Shown here: in pieces, positions 1 through 9,358 of the stretch
Position numbering within the stretch: the first letter of the stretch is position 1
Layout of the letters: every line of letters starts with the position of its first letter
Assembly: GCF_002964605.1 (NCBI RefSeq)
Contig: NZ_PQDH01000006.1
Location: 281,665-345,664, forward strand
Origin: Vallitalea okinawensis
Lineage (GTDB): Bacteria; Bacillota; Clostridia; Lachnospirales; PQDH01
DNA length: 64,000 bases
Direction of reading: 5' to 3'
Translations under genes and position numbers: made by a program
The notes under the pieces: model-generated
The model's database searches: none
What the model was told of the DNA's origin: nothing
The model's input: the letters and a program-made list of their open reading frames with translations, nothing else

Positions 1-278
1 TTGCTTACTTTAGACTCTGCAGTAAAAACTTGGTCAGCAATTTCTTTTTCGTTAAAATGATATTCCTGCATCATAAGCTGGGACATAGGATAAAAATCAT
101 TAGGGTATTTTGTATAAATTGGCATACCATTATCGGATACAACTTCCTTTAATAGATTATTGTCATTTGAAGATAATGTATACCTATTTCTTTCAATAAG
201 GTAATTGAATCCAAATAAAAATAAATTAATGAATAAAAAGATAGCGATTAAATATTTTTTAATTTTTATCCACTCCAT
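1..278 (-). CDS. yycI: YycI-like two-component regulatory protein, 5' part only
   Basis: The N-terminal 92 codons are visible; the gene runs off the left edge. It starts at an ATG one base after the yycH stop, with a GGAGGAAT ribosome site inside the end of yycH. Residues about 5-22 form one hydrophobic anchor (IKKYLIAIFLFINLFLFGF), after which the protein continues outside the membrane, as in YycI. In Bacillus, YycI and YycH are single-pass proteins that contact the WalK sensor and tune its activity. The call rests mainly on position after yycH in a WalRK operon plus the topology; the visible sequence itself is poorly conserved. Confidence 0.75.
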   Translation of the reverse strand, partial: MEWIKIKKYLIAIFLFINLFLFGFNYLIERNRYTLSSNDNNLLKEVVSDNGMPIYTKYPNDFYPMSQLMMQEYHFNEKEIADQVFTAESKVS

Positions 279-279
279 A

Positions 280-1710
280 TTATTCCTCCAACTCTATAGG
301 AACTTTTATATTTTCTTCAGATCCAGTAAGTTCAATAATCCAATTCATTTCAATATTTTCTTCACCAACTTCAGTTACGTAGGCGATATATATATCTTCA
401 ATATGATCTTTTACAGCTTCACGGTCTAAAACATCATTATAATAGTCTTTAGAACTGATATTTTTGTTACTACCGTTAACTCCAAGTTGAATCATATACA
501 TTTTAGCATTTTCTACTTGATTACCACTGACAGTTACTTGTGCTGGGTATGTAAGTCCAATTTGATCTAAACCTTCAATAAGTAGTGGGTAATCATCTAA
601 TCGATATTCAAAGTAGAATGTTACTTCTTCTGCCAATCCAATTTCGTAGTTGACTAAATAAAATTCTTTCCATTTTGAATATTGCTTCATGAAGTCCATA
701 GCTACATCATAAGCCTTTGATATTTCTTGTAACTTAACATCACTGTCTATAGTACGATTATACTCTAATAAACCGTCTATGTTATATTTTATACTTGCAC
801 TGCTATCCCAATACAAATAATATTGTTCGTTTTCATCTTTTGTATGCTGAGGTAGATGATTAAAGAAACTTTGGGCATACTCAGAAAACTCATCATTATC
901 AACTTTATTTTTTGCTACAAAAGGTTTAATTATATCGATGAATTGACTGTCTTTTAAATAATAGGAACTTATGGATCTCGGTACTCTGAGGAATAAGTTT
1001 TGGCCTTCAAATTGCTTTTTATTCGTTTTTTCAGTTGACAAATAAGCGAATTCAATATTCACTTTTGTATCAAAATATTCGTCATAAATGACCTTATCTT
1101 CAATTTTATAAAGCTCATTAAATAGAGCAGAATCAATGGTCTGTGTTAATTGAATCATTTGCTTATTTTCGCTATTAATCAGATAGACATGGACATCTTG
1201 ATTTGCAGTTTTAATAAGTTCAATAACAATTGTATCAATTCCACCTATAAGACTAATGTCTATTTTATTATCGATGTCAACTTCCTTATTATAAATGTCA
1301 TTAGAAACGACATAGTCATACTTAAAGATTAGACTCCCTTGTACCCCTTCCCAGAAAGCATCATAGTCCACATCTAAAATCTGTTGCTCAGTACTGGTAA
1401 AAGATTTTAATATTTCAAGAGATTTTGTATAAAGTGTTTTATAGTCCCCACCTGAATTTTCAATAACAGCAAAACTTGGATCAGTGGATGATAAGTACAC
1501 AATCATTTCTTGTGGTTGTGTAATATTATAAGTACTATCATTACCTTTTGAAGCATAGGAAACCGTATTAAAAGTACCAAAAATAACATCACGAGAAAAA
1601 GGGTTATAGTTTGATATACCATCAAACCATAACCTTCCTGTCTGATAAACACTTGTAAAAATTAATAACATTAAAACAACAGTATATAAATTATTCCGCA
1701 ACTTGTTCAT
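280..1710 (-). CDS. yycH: YycH, membrane-anchored regulator of the WalK sensor kinase
   Basis: A 476-residue protein with an N-terminal membrane anchor (NNLYTVVLMLLIFTSVYQTG) and a long extracytoplasmic part, the architecture and length of YycH. An in-frame ATG 18 bases upstream (1728) also exists, but it has its purine tract only 3 bases away, whereas the ATG at 1710 has AAGGTGAT at good distance, so 1710 is chosen. The start lies inside the end of the preceding gene (overlap about 20 bases), which implies translational coupling in the walR-walK-X-yycH-yycI operon. YycH with YycI normally restrains or adjusts WalK during cell-wall growth. Function is inferred from family and order. Confidence 0.8.
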   Translation of the reverse strand: MNKLRNNLYTVVLMLLIFTSVYQTGRLWFDGISNYNPFSRDVIFGTFNTVSYASKGNDSTYNITQPQEMIVYLSSTDPSFAVIENSGGDYKTLYTKSLEILKSFTSTEQQILDVDYDAFWEGVQGSLIFKYDYVVSNDIYNKEVDIDNKIDISLIGGIDTIVIELIKTANQDVHVYLINSENKQMIQLTQTIDSALFNELYKIEDKVIYDEYFDTKVNIEFAYLSTEKTNKKQFEGQNLFLRVPRSISSYYLKDSQFIDIIKPFVAKNKVDNDEFSEYAQSFFNHLPQHTKDENEQYYLYWDSSASIKYNIDGLLEYNRTIDSDVKLQEISKAYDVAMDFMKQYSKWKEFYLVNYEIGLAEEVTFYFEYRLDDYPLLIEGLDQIGLTYPAQVTVSGNQVENAKMYMIQLGVNGSNKNISSKDYYNDVLDREAVKDHIEDIYIAYVTEVGEENIEMNWIIELTGSEENIKVPIELEE

Positions 1711-2419
1711 TGTGATCACCTTGATCATTAACCTCTTGAGCTGGTTTTAAAACTCTTATCACATCAAAGCCTTCTAGATAATTCTTTGTATCTTCTGATT
1801 TACGATTAACGATGAACTCTCTTGCATATTCATCTTCATCATAACGTACATAGATAATAATGATATATTTTAACTCTTCACTAGATGGATTGATTTTATC
1901 AATTCTTTCAGTAAAATCGGAACTGGATTCAATACCATTTAACTCGATAGTTATATCATACATTTCAGAAGCACCAATGATAGATGGTTGAATAGACATT
2001 GCCTGGTTACCATCTTCATCCATAACATAAATCTCAAGAATTGTTCCTTCAGAAGCTTCCATTGATAAAGTTTTATTCTCATTGAATGTAGAGGTTTCCA
2101 GATTGTCAAAACCCTCTGTTAAATAAAGTACATTTTCACCGATGGTATTAATGGCATCATTTTTCATTTGATCGTACTCTATTTCTTTTTCCTCAACCTC
2201 TTCTTCGGTTAAGTTTTCTTCTCCATCTTCGCTGGCAATGATGGTATAAAATTCTTGGTCTATTGCATCAAGTTGCTCTAAAAGAGCTTCCTTATCCTCT
2301 TGAATCAATTGCTGCAGTTTTTCAGCCTTTTCAGACATAGGGGTAGCAGCACTTGCATTAATCGTATACAAGCTCAAAGCGAATATGAATATTACTGTTG
2401 TGTAAATCAACTTACGCAT
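1691..2419 (-). CDS. Secreted acidic protein of unknown function within the wal operon
   Basis: A 242-residue protein with a clear signal peptide (LIYTTVIFIFALSLYTINASA, residues about 4-24, likely cleavage after ASA) and a strongly Glu/Asp-rich mature part. Residues 30-85 look like a charged helical or coiled-coil stretch (EKLQQLIQEDKEALLEQLD). I recognise no catalytic motif. It lies between walK and yycH, a position that is empty in Bacillus and Staphylococcus. Its start has GGGGTGAAAGT upstream, and its 3' end overlaps yycH. Location suggests an extracytoplasmic partner of WalK or YycH, but nothing in the sequence proves that. Confidence 0.7.
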   Translation of the reverse strand: MRKLIYTTVIFIFALSLYTINASAATPMSEKAEKLQQLIQEDKEALLEQLDAIDQEFYTIIASEDGEENLTEEEVEEKEIEYDQMKNDAINTIGENVLYLTEGFDNLETSTFNENKTLSMEASEGTILEIYVMDEDGNQAMSIQPSIIGASEMYDITIELNGIESSSDFTERIDKINPSSEELKYIIIIYVRYDEDEYAREFIVNRKSEDTKNYLEGFDVIRVLKPAQEVNDQGDHNEQVAE

Positions 2420-2502
2420 ACTTTCACCCCATCTATATTACAACATATTACAATTCAATTATATATTATTATTATTACGCTATTATTACAGCATTATAAC
2501 TT

Positions 2503-4326
2503 TTAAATAACATCTCTTATCGGTAGATTTATACAGAAAGTTGACCCTTTCCCATAAACTGAATCCACTGTAATATGACCGCCATGATGTTCTACTATTT
2601 CCTTAACAATCGCCAATCCAAGACCTGTTCCTCCCATAGCTCTTGAACGAGCTTTATCTACACGATAAAAGCGTTCGAAGATACGTGGTAAATCTTCTTC
2701 AGGAATACCTAGTCCATCATCTTCGATGATAATTTGGACCATATCAAAATGTTGCCGCATATTAAGTTTTATAGTAGCATCTTCTGGGCTGTATTTAACC
2801 GCATTACTAATAATATTTTTAATAACTTGCTCTATTCTATGAGCATCACCGATAATATGGAACTTGTCATCTTTATTCGCAAAGACCATCTGCTGATTTT
2901 TCTTATCCGCAAGTATTTTATACTTATCATAACAATCTTCCATAAGTAGAGATAAGTCCATGGTTTTCATATTAAATTTAATTTGCTTATTATCTAATCG
3001 AGATAATTCCAACAAATCTTTCACTAGTGTAGTCATACGATCAGACTCATTATTAACTACCTGCAAGAAGTTTTCTGCTACATCTCGTTCATCTAATGCA
3101 CCAGCTAATAAAGTCTCTGTATAACTCTTAATGGTCGTTAATGGCGTACGCAATTCATGTGATACATTAGCTACAAATTCTTTTTGCATTTCTTCTAGCT
3201 TCTTTTGCTCTGTCATATCCTGTAAAACTGTTATTAATCCAAAAGACTCGTTGCTTTTGTCAATGTATGTAGCGAAGCACGCATTAATGTATTGATCATT
3301 AATAGCTAGCATAAATGTTTGTAACGAATTCGTATCCATTTCTAATAAACTTTCAAAATTAATCTCACTATCTAATGGCTCAAAAATACTACCAAATGGC
3401 TTATCTGCAATTTTTAGTCCTAACATACTATAAGCAGCAGGATTGGCATGAATCAGCTCATTTTTTGAGTTAAACACCAATATACCGTCTGCCATATGGG
3501 CAAAGACGGTTTCAAGCTTGTTCTTCTCACTGGTTATTGCTGATAGTGTCTTATTAAGCTCAATAGCCATGTGATTAAAGGTTTCAGTTAACTGACCAAT
3601 CTCATCATCAGACTTTACTTCAATCACATTATTTTCATGAGATATATTCCCTTTTGCCATCTTCTTAGCGGACCTTGTTAAAGCTGCTATTGGTCGTGTT
3701 ATAGTGTTTGCAAATAAGAAGCCTAAAACTGCTGAGATAACTACAGATATAATAACAGATATAATGATGATTCTCACATATTCTGATAAATTCTCATTGA
3801 CCTCTTCCAAAGATGTTTCCACATACATGGTATAATCAAGGGTACCATCTCCATCCAAGTCGAAAGTGGTTGCGTAGGCAGCATAATCTTCATAACCTAC
3901 TTCTCCCATGACATCTACTTCAATAATTGATGTGAGCTCCTGTCCATTTTCAACAGATTTCACCTGAGCTATTGTGTTTAGTTTCTTATTGTATTCTTTA
4001 TATACTTCCTCTGCTAAATCTACTGAATCAGGGTAAATAATTGAGCCCTGAATCTTTTTGACGTAAACATTATGCGTAGCATATAAATATTCAACACTCG
4101 TTTCATAAGTGTCTTTCATATTTTTAGCAACTTGAGCATCATCAACAATCGTCTCAGATTGCTCTAAAAGGGTAATCCTTCGTTCTGCGACACGTTCCAG
4201 TTCAGTAAATTTATCACCATAAGACTTAGACTTAATTTGACTAACAATAAAAGTACCGCATATGATCATGACAATGGATATTAAGGTTACATATAAAACA
4301 ACCAATCTCCATTTGATACTTTTCAT
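2503..4326 (-). CDS. walK: WalK (YycG) cell-wall sensor histidine kinase
   Basis: 607 residues in the WalK order: membrane segment 1 (about 8-28), extracellular sensor domain, membrane segment 2 (about 185-207), HAMP (TITRPIAALTRSAKKMAKGN), PAS domain (about 265-370), HisKA with phospho-acceptor His in VSHELRTPL, and HATPase with N box (NIISNAVKYSPE), G1 (DDGLGIPEEDL) and G2 (GGTGLGLAIV). It phosphorylates WalR, which controls autolysins and envelope homeostasis. The start has AGGAGATC upstream. It follows walR by 15 bases in one operon. The extracellular domain carries DLDGDGTLDY, an EF-hand-like Asp-rich loop that could bind calcium (inference). Confidence 0.96.
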   Translation of the reverse strand: MKSIKWRLVVLYVTLISIVMIICGTFIVSQIKSKSYGDKFTELERVAERRITLLEQSETIVDDAQVAKNMKDTYETSVEYLYATHNVYVKKIQGSIIYPDSVDLAEEVYKEYNKKLNTIAQVKSVENGQELTSIIEVDVMGEVGYEDYAAYATTFDLDGDGTLDYTMYVETSLEEVNENLSEYVRIIIISVIISVVISAVLGFLFANTITRPIAALTRSAKKMAKGNISHENNVIEVKSDDEIGQLTETFNHMAIELNKTLSAITSEKNKLETVFAHMADGILVFNSKNELIHANPAAYSMLGLKIADKPFGSIFEPLDSEINFESLLEMDTNSLQTFMLAINDQYINACFATYIDKSNESFGLITVLQDMTEQKKLEEMQKEFVANVSHELRTPLTTIKSYTETLLAGALDERDVAENFLQVVNNESDRMTTLVKDLLELSRLDNKQIKFNMKTMDLSLLMEDCYDKYKILADKKNQQMVFANKDDKFHIIGDAHRIEQVIKNIISNAVKYSPEDATIKLNMRQHFDMVQIIIEDDGLGIPEEDLPRIFERFYRVDKARSRAMGGTGLGLAIVKEIVEHHGGHITVDSVYGKGSTFCINLPIRDVI

Positions 4327-4341
4327 ATTAAGATCTCCTAA

Positions 4342-5037
4342 CTAGCATTTTTCATTAAAATAGTAACCTATTCCTCTTTTAGTCAATATATATTCTGGCT
4401 TGCTAGGTATGTTTTCAACTTTTTCTCTTAATCTTCTAATCGTAACATCTACTGTTCTAACATCACCGTAATACTCATAACCCCAAACTTGTTCTAATAA
4501 TGATTCTCTTGAGAAAATTTGTCCTTTTTGTGTGGCTAAGAATTTTAATAATTCATATTCTCTTAAAGTTAACTCAAGCACTTCACCTGCTTTTACCACT
4601 TCATAACGATCTGTATCAATTTGAAGATCACCTAGTTTTAAAACATTCTTATTGGTGCTTTCTTGAACATCAATGACTTTGCGTCTTAAATTAGCCTTTA
4701 CTCTAGCCATCAATTCTCTTACACTAAAAGGTTTGGTTACATAATCATCTGCACCTAGCTCTAAGCCTAATACTTTATCAACTTCTTCAGCTCGTGCAGT
4801 TAACATGATAATTGGTGTATTCATTTTTTCTCTAAGTTTTCTACATACCTGTAACCCATCTAATTTGGGCATCATAATATCCAATAAGATAAGGTCTGGA
4901 TTTTCTTTAAGCGCTTTATCATAGCCTTCTTCTCCATCAAACCCCGTTACAACTTCATAACCTTCCTTCTTTAGGTTAAAGGATAAGATATCAACGATTG
5001 CTTTTTCATCATCTACTATTAGTACTTTTTGACTCAT
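4342..5037 (-). CDS. walR: WalR (YycF) response regulator, OmpR/PhoB family
   Basis: 231 residues: receiver domain (phospho-acceptor Asp in LILLDIMMP, near residue 53; conserved Lys in VTKPF) followed by an OmpR-type winged helix (LTLREYELLKFLATQKGQIF, then RTVDVTIRRLREKVE). Length and sequence match WalR closely. It is the first gene of the wal operon and starts with GGTGATTAG upstream of ATG. It is the partner of the adjacent WalK; together they are usually essential in low-GC Gram-positives and drive expression of peptidoglycan hydrolases. The M23 hydrolase encoded just upstream, transcribed the same way, is a natural candidate target, though no perfect WalR box is visible before it. Confidence 0.97.
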   Translation of the reverse strand: MSQKVLIVDDEKAIVDILSFNLKKEGYEVVTGFDGEEGYDKALKENPDLILLDIMMPKLDGLQVCRKLREKMNTPIIMLTARAEEVDKVLGLELGADDYVTKPFSVRELMARVKANLRRKVIDVQESTNKNVLKLGDLQIDTDRYEVVKAGEVLELTLREYELLKFLATQKGQIFSRESLLEQVWGYEYYGDVRTVDVTIRRLREKVENIPSKPEYILTKRGIGYYFNEKC

Positions 5038-5261
5038 CTAATCACCGTCCTCAGATTATTCTTAATGCTCTAAAGTATTCTCTCTCTATATAACTATAAA
5101 TGCATCTTATTTTTTTAATAAAGGTACACATTTTGAACTCATATAAACCCTCATAAAATAAGTTCATAATATGTAAGATACCTATTTCAATATACATATA
5201 ATTCTATTGTATCAAATTTCATTGGTAAATTAAAGCTTTTTCCATTGACAATCCATGTCAA

Positions 5262-5290
5262 TAAACCCCAAGGCTTCCCTCGGGGTCATT
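5262..5290 (-). terminator. Intrinsic terminator-like hairpin after the M23 hydrolase gene
   Basis: ACCCCGAGG/CCTTGGGGT pairs completely as minus-strand RNA when one G-U pair is allowed, but has a mismatch on the plus strand, so it belongs to the minus-strand transcript. The T-tract is poor (TTTATTG). It lies about 45 bases after the hydrolase stop. A second short inverted repeat, ATTGACA/TGTCAAT, follows at about 5244-5262. Confidence 0.55.
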
Positions 5291-5329
5291 AATTTTTTAA
5301 TAGGATTTTTCCCATCATATATTATTCAA

Positions 5330-7084
5330 TCAATAGATATAATTCGCAGGATTCTTAAATTCACCATAATATCGTATTTCAAAATGACAATGGTTACCAG
5401 TACTATTACCAGTACTACCTATAGCTGCAATAGCATCACCTTGCTCAACATATTGACCTACATAAACATATAGATTACTATTGTGTCCATAGTAAGTTTT
5501 ATAGCCATTACCATGATTAATAATTACTAAATAACCATAACCACTCATCCATCCTGCATGTTCTACAGTACCACTAGCAGAGGCTCTTACGTTATTTCCA
5601 TAAGGTGCTGCTAAATCAATACCATAATGCATCGAACCCCAACGATAACCATAGCCAGATGTAAAGGTTCCGCTAGGAACAGGGTTAATAAATTGTGGTG
5701 GTGTTAAAGTTCCTTTAACGATGACCTTCGGCGTTGGATCCTCAACAACGAGTTCGTTAACAATCACTTTGTCAACCTCTATACCATCAACCTTCACAAT
5801 ATTTGCAGTAATTTCTTTGACACCGCTTGACCCTTCATCTTTAACGCGAGAATAAGTTGTATATTGAGTATCATCGTATTCATATAAAGGTTCAGTTTCA
5901 AATGTCTCTTCAAAAGTTATGCGTTCTTTTGTCTCTACAGAAAGATTAGGATCTGGCTGAGTAATTGTAATTTCTTGACCAATTTGAATCTTGTTTGCAT
6001 TTTCCTCTAAATCAGGATTTAATGCATATAACTCAGATAATCCCATTCCATGATCTTCTGCAATTTTCCCTGGAAAATCACCAGATTGAATATTATAAAT
6101 AACTTGTTCTTCTTCAAAGTCCATCAAAGTATCTACTGCAACATCTACTGTCTCAATATTATCTTGTTTAACAAATACTGTGGATACTTTAACTGCATCT
6201 ACAAAACCAACTTCTTGAACACCTTCATCTGGCACTGTTTCATCCATAACTTCTTCATTTTCTATACCAGGTGATGGTTCTATTGAAGCAGACATATACG
6301 CCTCATCACCAGAACCTGATGTACGAGCAATTTTAGGTTGTGCAGTAGCTAAGGCTAATTCCTCAGCATCTTCTACCTTTTCGATAACGATAGCATCGCT
6401 AGCATCATTGTTTATATCAACTTCAGTTACTTCATAGGTTTCATCTTCAGGTAGGTACTGACTAGTTACCCTTGTTAATGCATGTTTAACATCTTCTAAG
6501 TTATCCAATGTGACTTGTGTACCATTCTCAACTTCAATAACAAATGCTTGAACTAATAATTCATCAATATTTCTTTCAAGAGTCTTATATAAAGCAGTTT
6601 TAAAAGCTTCATTGTCTAATAAGTCTGCTGATTGGTCATAAGAAGTCTTAACCTCTAAGGCATTTGGTAAAGCATATACTTGGTTATTCTTCATATTTAA
6701 TTGTCCAATAACCTCGCTTAATAGCTGATCAACTTCTTCTGCGTTTTCAACAGAACCAACCAAATAATTCTCAAAATAAACATCATAACCACTTGCAGTA
6801 CTTACAAGACTTGTAGACAGTATCTGACTCGTTTCATTATCTAGCTCAGGTACAGAAGTTAATGTAAGTCCACCAGTTATTAACAAAACTGTCGCACCAG
6901 CAACAATAGCAATCTTTCCTTTGTTGGCTAAGATAGCATCCTTGCTCATGATTTTTTGGATTTTATTTAAATTCATCTTTTGTTGTGATGTTGTTAATAC
7001 TTTTTTAATGTTTTCTCTTAGGTTTTTTTCCATTTTGCTAAATTTTATAACGGATATCTTTAGCATGTTCTTAAACTTTGACAT
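5330..7084 (-). CDS. Membrane-anchored LysM-G5-M23 peptidoglycan endopeptidase
   Basis: 584 residues. A cytoplasmic basic N-terminus is followed by one membrane segment (KIAIVAGATVLLITGGLTL, about 57-75), a long helical region, a LysM domain (about 330-383; YNIQSGDFPGKIAEDHGMGL), a G5 domain (about 385-460) and a C-terminal M23 metallopeptidase. The metal site is intact: HYGIDLA gives the His and Asp, and HCHFE gives the distal His residues. Such proteins cut peptidoglycan cross-links while held at the membrane and bound to glycan through LysM. GGAGGC precedes the ATG. It is separate from the wal operon but runs into it in the same direction. Confidence 0.92.
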   Translation of the reverse strand: MSKFKNMLKISVIKFSKMEKNLRENIKKVLTTSQQKMNLNKIQKIMSKDAILANKGKIAIVAGATVLLITGGLTLTSVPELDNETSQILSTSLVSTASGYDVYFENYLVGSVENAEEVDQLLSEVIGQLNMKNNQVYALPNALEVKTSYDQSADLLDNEAFKTALYKTLERNIDELLVQAFVIEVENGTQVTLDNLEDVKHALTRVTSQYLPEDETYEVTEVDINNDASDAIVIEKVEDAEELALATAQPKIARTSGSGDEAYMSASIEPSPGIENEEVMDETVPDEGVQEVGFVDAVKVSTVFVKQDNIETVDVAVDTLMDFEEEQVIYNIQSGDFPGKIAEDHGMGLSELYALNPDLEENANKIQIGQEITITQPDPNLSVETKERITFEETFETEPLYEYDDTQYTTYSRVKDEGSSGVKEITANIVKVDGIEVDKVIVNELVVEDPTPKVIVKGTLTPPQFINPVPSGTFTSGYGYRWGSMHYGIDLAAPYGNNVRASASGTVEHAGWMSGYGYLVIINHGNGYKTYYGHNSNLYVYVGQYVEQGDAIAAIGSTGNSTGNHCHFEIRYYGEFKNPANYIY

Positions 7085-7218
7085 TCTTTTGCCTCCAGGT
7101 AAAATCGGATTTAATAATTTGTTAATAATTTTGTAAAAACCTAATTTTATTGTATCAAATATTCTTCCCTTTGTAAAGGAAGAATAGAGACTAGCTTCAT
7201 ATTTACTATAAGATCATA

Positions 7219-7262
7219 AAAAATTAAGCTTGAAAATAACCATCATCATTATTTCCAAGCTT
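7219..7262 (-). terminator. Intrinsic terminator of the ABC exporter operon
   Basis: A 14-pair stem, AAGCTTGGAAATAA with TTATTTTCAAGCTT (one G-U), with a 9-base loop, followed on the minus strand by AATTTTTT. It lies about 110 bases after the second exporter gene. Confidence 0.8.
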
Positions 7263-7301
7263 TTACAATACTATTCATCTTATATTTTTAACTTAACTTC
7301 T

Positions 7302-7351
7302 TTAGATAAGTATACTTAAGTTCAATATGTTAATCGCAGTAACTTATCTAA
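7302..7351. repeat. Inverted repeat downstream of the exporter operon
   Basis: TTAGATAAGT and ACTTATCTAA are perfect 10-base inverted copies separated by 30 bases, placed between the exporter stop codon and its terminator. As RNA they would form a stem that may protect the 3' end. No protein-coding sequence is seen here. Confidence 0.5.
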
Positions 7352-7372
7352 CAATATTTCTTATCAGCTTTG

Positions 7373-9157
7373 TTAGGCTGATATACTTTTTACCTGTGCC
7401 ATAAACAAGTTATAGTAGATACCTTTCCTATTTAAAAGCTGTTTATGACTTCCTTCTTCTTTGATAACACCTTCATCTATAACAAGAATACGATCTGCCT
7501 TCTCAATGGTACTTAGTCGGTGGGCAATAACAAATGACGTTCTTCCACTCAGCAAACTCTGAATACCTTGCTGTACTAATTTTTCTGTTTGTGTATCAAT
7601 ACTTGAAGTAGCCTCATCCAGAATTAATATCTTAGGATTAGATAACATGGTACGTGCAAAGGCTATTAATTGTCTTTGACCAACTGATAGACGAGATCCC
7701 CGTTCATTAACATCTGTGTCATACCCCTTTTCTAGACGCATAACAAAGTCATGAGCCTTTACTGCCTTAGCAGCTGCTATTATCTCCTCATCTGTTGCTC
7801 CGATCTTACCGTAAGCAATGTTATCTTTAATACTACCCGAAAATAGGAAAGTATCTTGTGTCATAATACCCATTTGACTTCTTAGAGACTCTATCGTTAC
7901 ATCTTTTACATCAATACCATCTACCTTAACATGACCTGATGTAGAATCATAGAATCGGCTAACTAAATTGACTATGGTGGTTTTCCCAGCTCCAGTCGGT
8001 CCAACAAGTGCTATGGTCTCACCTGTTTGAATGTCCAAGTTGATATCATGTAAAACAGGAACATCTTTATCATATTCAAAGCTTACATGATCAAACTTTA
8101 TATTTCCCTTCACATCAGGCATATTTTTAGCATCTGATTCATCAATGATATCTGGCTCTACATCTAGTATTTCAAAGATACGCTCTGCACCAGCCATGTT
8201 CGTAATCAAAGTATTATAAAAATTACTAATCTGCATAACTGGATGCCAAAACATAGAGATGTAAGCTGTGAACACCACAAGGGTTCCAATAGAGATGTCA
8301 CCACCTGTTTGCAAAGTATGAACACCATAAGCAAACACAATTACCGTACCAGCTCCCCATGATAATTCTACCATGGGCCAAAATAAATTACCTAATAAAA
8401 TAGCTTTTACAAAAGATAACTTATGCTCTCTAAGCAGCTTAACAAAGTTACCAAGGGTCCGTTCTTCAGCCGTAAAACTTTGAACAACTCTAATCCCTGA
8501 AAAATTCTCATGGGTATAAGCATTTAAGTTGGAGTTTTTTTGTCGAAACTCTTGCCACAACTTATGACCATATACCTCAACTATAATCATACCTATTATC
8601 AATAGTGGTAGCATGACTAATGATATAAGTGTTAATTTAGGTTCCATAACAAACATAATGATTAGTGCAGCAAACATCTTGATGAAGTTAGGAATTAATT
8701 GTGTAACACTGTTTACAAATAAATCTTTTAATGAGTTAACATCTCCAATAATACGTGCAAGTATTTTACCCGCTGGACGACTGTCAAAAAAACTAAAGGA
8801 TAATTTCTGAATATGGGTATACAAGTCTTGACGTATCGTCATCAATATTTTGTTACTGGCAGTTAACATAATAGATATTCTGTTTTTGTAACAGAACATG
8901 GATATTATGTTTGCTCCGATTACCATTATTCCTACGATAACCAATAATTTCAGGTCATTATCTGGTATAAAATAATCTAGCCCAAGTTTCATGAAGTAGG
9001 GGTTGAGTAAGTCTACCCCTACAATCAATGTTGTTAGTAATAATGTCTGAATGATCTCCTTTTTATAAGGTTTCATATATGTGAATAGACGTCTAATTAA
9101 TTTTTTCTTAGAATAGCTAACTATGTTCTCATCTTGCTTTACCATGTTCTTAGCCAT
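7373..9157 (-). CDS. ABC exporter half with the catalytically normal ATPase site (BmrD/LmrD/TM288-like)
   Basis: 594 residues from the chosen ATG: six membrane helices (about 30-310) and an ATPase domain with Walker A GPTGAGKTT, signature LSVGQRQ, Walker B ILILDEATSSID and the H-loop His. The Walker B Glu is present, but the signature deviates from LSGGQ. This complements the other half (11293 to 9575), as expected for a heterodimeric drug or lipid exporter. In-frame GTG and ATG codons lie a few bases upstream but overlap the GGGGGTGAT ribosome site, so the ATG at 9157 is preferred. It is the last gene of a four-gene operon; only 28 bases separate it from the preceding small gene. Confidence 0.93.
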   Translation of the reverse strand: MAKNMVKQDENIVSYSKKKLIRRLFTYMKPYKKEIIQTLLLTTLIVGVDLLNPYFMKLGLDYFIPDNDLKLLVIVGIMVIGANIISMFCYKNRISIMLTASNKILMTIRQDLYTHIQKLSFSFFDSRPAGKILARIIGDVNSLKDLFVNSVTQLIPNFIKMFAALIIMFVMEPKLTLISLVMLPLLIIGMIIVEVYGHKLWQEFRQKNSNLNAYTHENFSGIRVVQSFTAEERTLGNFVKLLREHKLSFVKAILLGNLFWPMVELSWGAGTVIVFAYGVHTLQTGGDISIGTLVVFTAYISMFWHPVMQISNFYNTLITNMAGAERIFEILDVEPDIIDESDAKNMPDVKGNIKFDHVSFEYDKDVPVLHDINLDIQTGETIALVGPTGAGKTTIVNLVSRFYDSTSGHVKVDGIDVKDVTIESLRSQMGIMTQDTFLFSGSIKDNIAYGKIGATDEEIIAAAKAVKAHDFVMRLEKGYDTDVNERGSRLSVGQRQLIAFARTMLSNPKILILDEATSSIDTQTEKLVQQGIQSLLSGRTSFVIAHRLSTIEKADRILVIDEGVIKEEGSHKQLLNRKGIYYNLFMAQVKSISA

Positions 9158-9185
9158 GGTCATCACCCCCGATCATGAAATAGCA

Positions 9186-9344
9186 CTACTTTTCTTCTTT
9201 ATAAGCATCTTTCTTTAATAGTTGACTGCTATTGCGACGGCTAAGGATAGACTCACCCATTGATAATCGACTAAAGGCTTTGTCTTCCATTAAATCACTT
9301 CTAATAAATGCATTATAATATAATAAAGTTTCAAATTGTTGCAT
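9186..9344 (-). CDS. Small 52-residue protein, paralogue of its upstream neighbour, inside the exporter operon
   Basis: A complete 53-codon ORF starting MQQFETLLYYN and ending KKDAYKEEK, with an excellent ribosome site (AGAGGAGGAATTAGT before ATG). Its centre, FSRLSMGESILSR, matches YNRFSMGESLMNR of the next small ORF upstream, and both proteins are exactly 52 residues long. There is no signal peptide, membrane helix or Cys. Function is unknown. Being squeezed between two exporter halves in one operon suggests a regulator, assembly factor or partner of the exporter. The strong ribosome site, conserved motif and tight packing argue that it is a real gene. Confidence 0.8.
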   Translation of the reverse strand: MQQFETLLYYNAFIRSDLMEDKAFSRLSMGESILSRRNSSQLLKKDAYKEEK

Positions 9345-9358
9345 ACTAATTCCTCCTC

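Noticed and set aside
7120..7137. WalR-box-like TGTTAA/TGTAAA direct repeat upstream of the M23 hydrolase gene
   Set aside because: The spacer is 6 bases rather than the 5 of the WalR consensus, and the repeat lies in the very AT-rich leader where such words are expected by chance.
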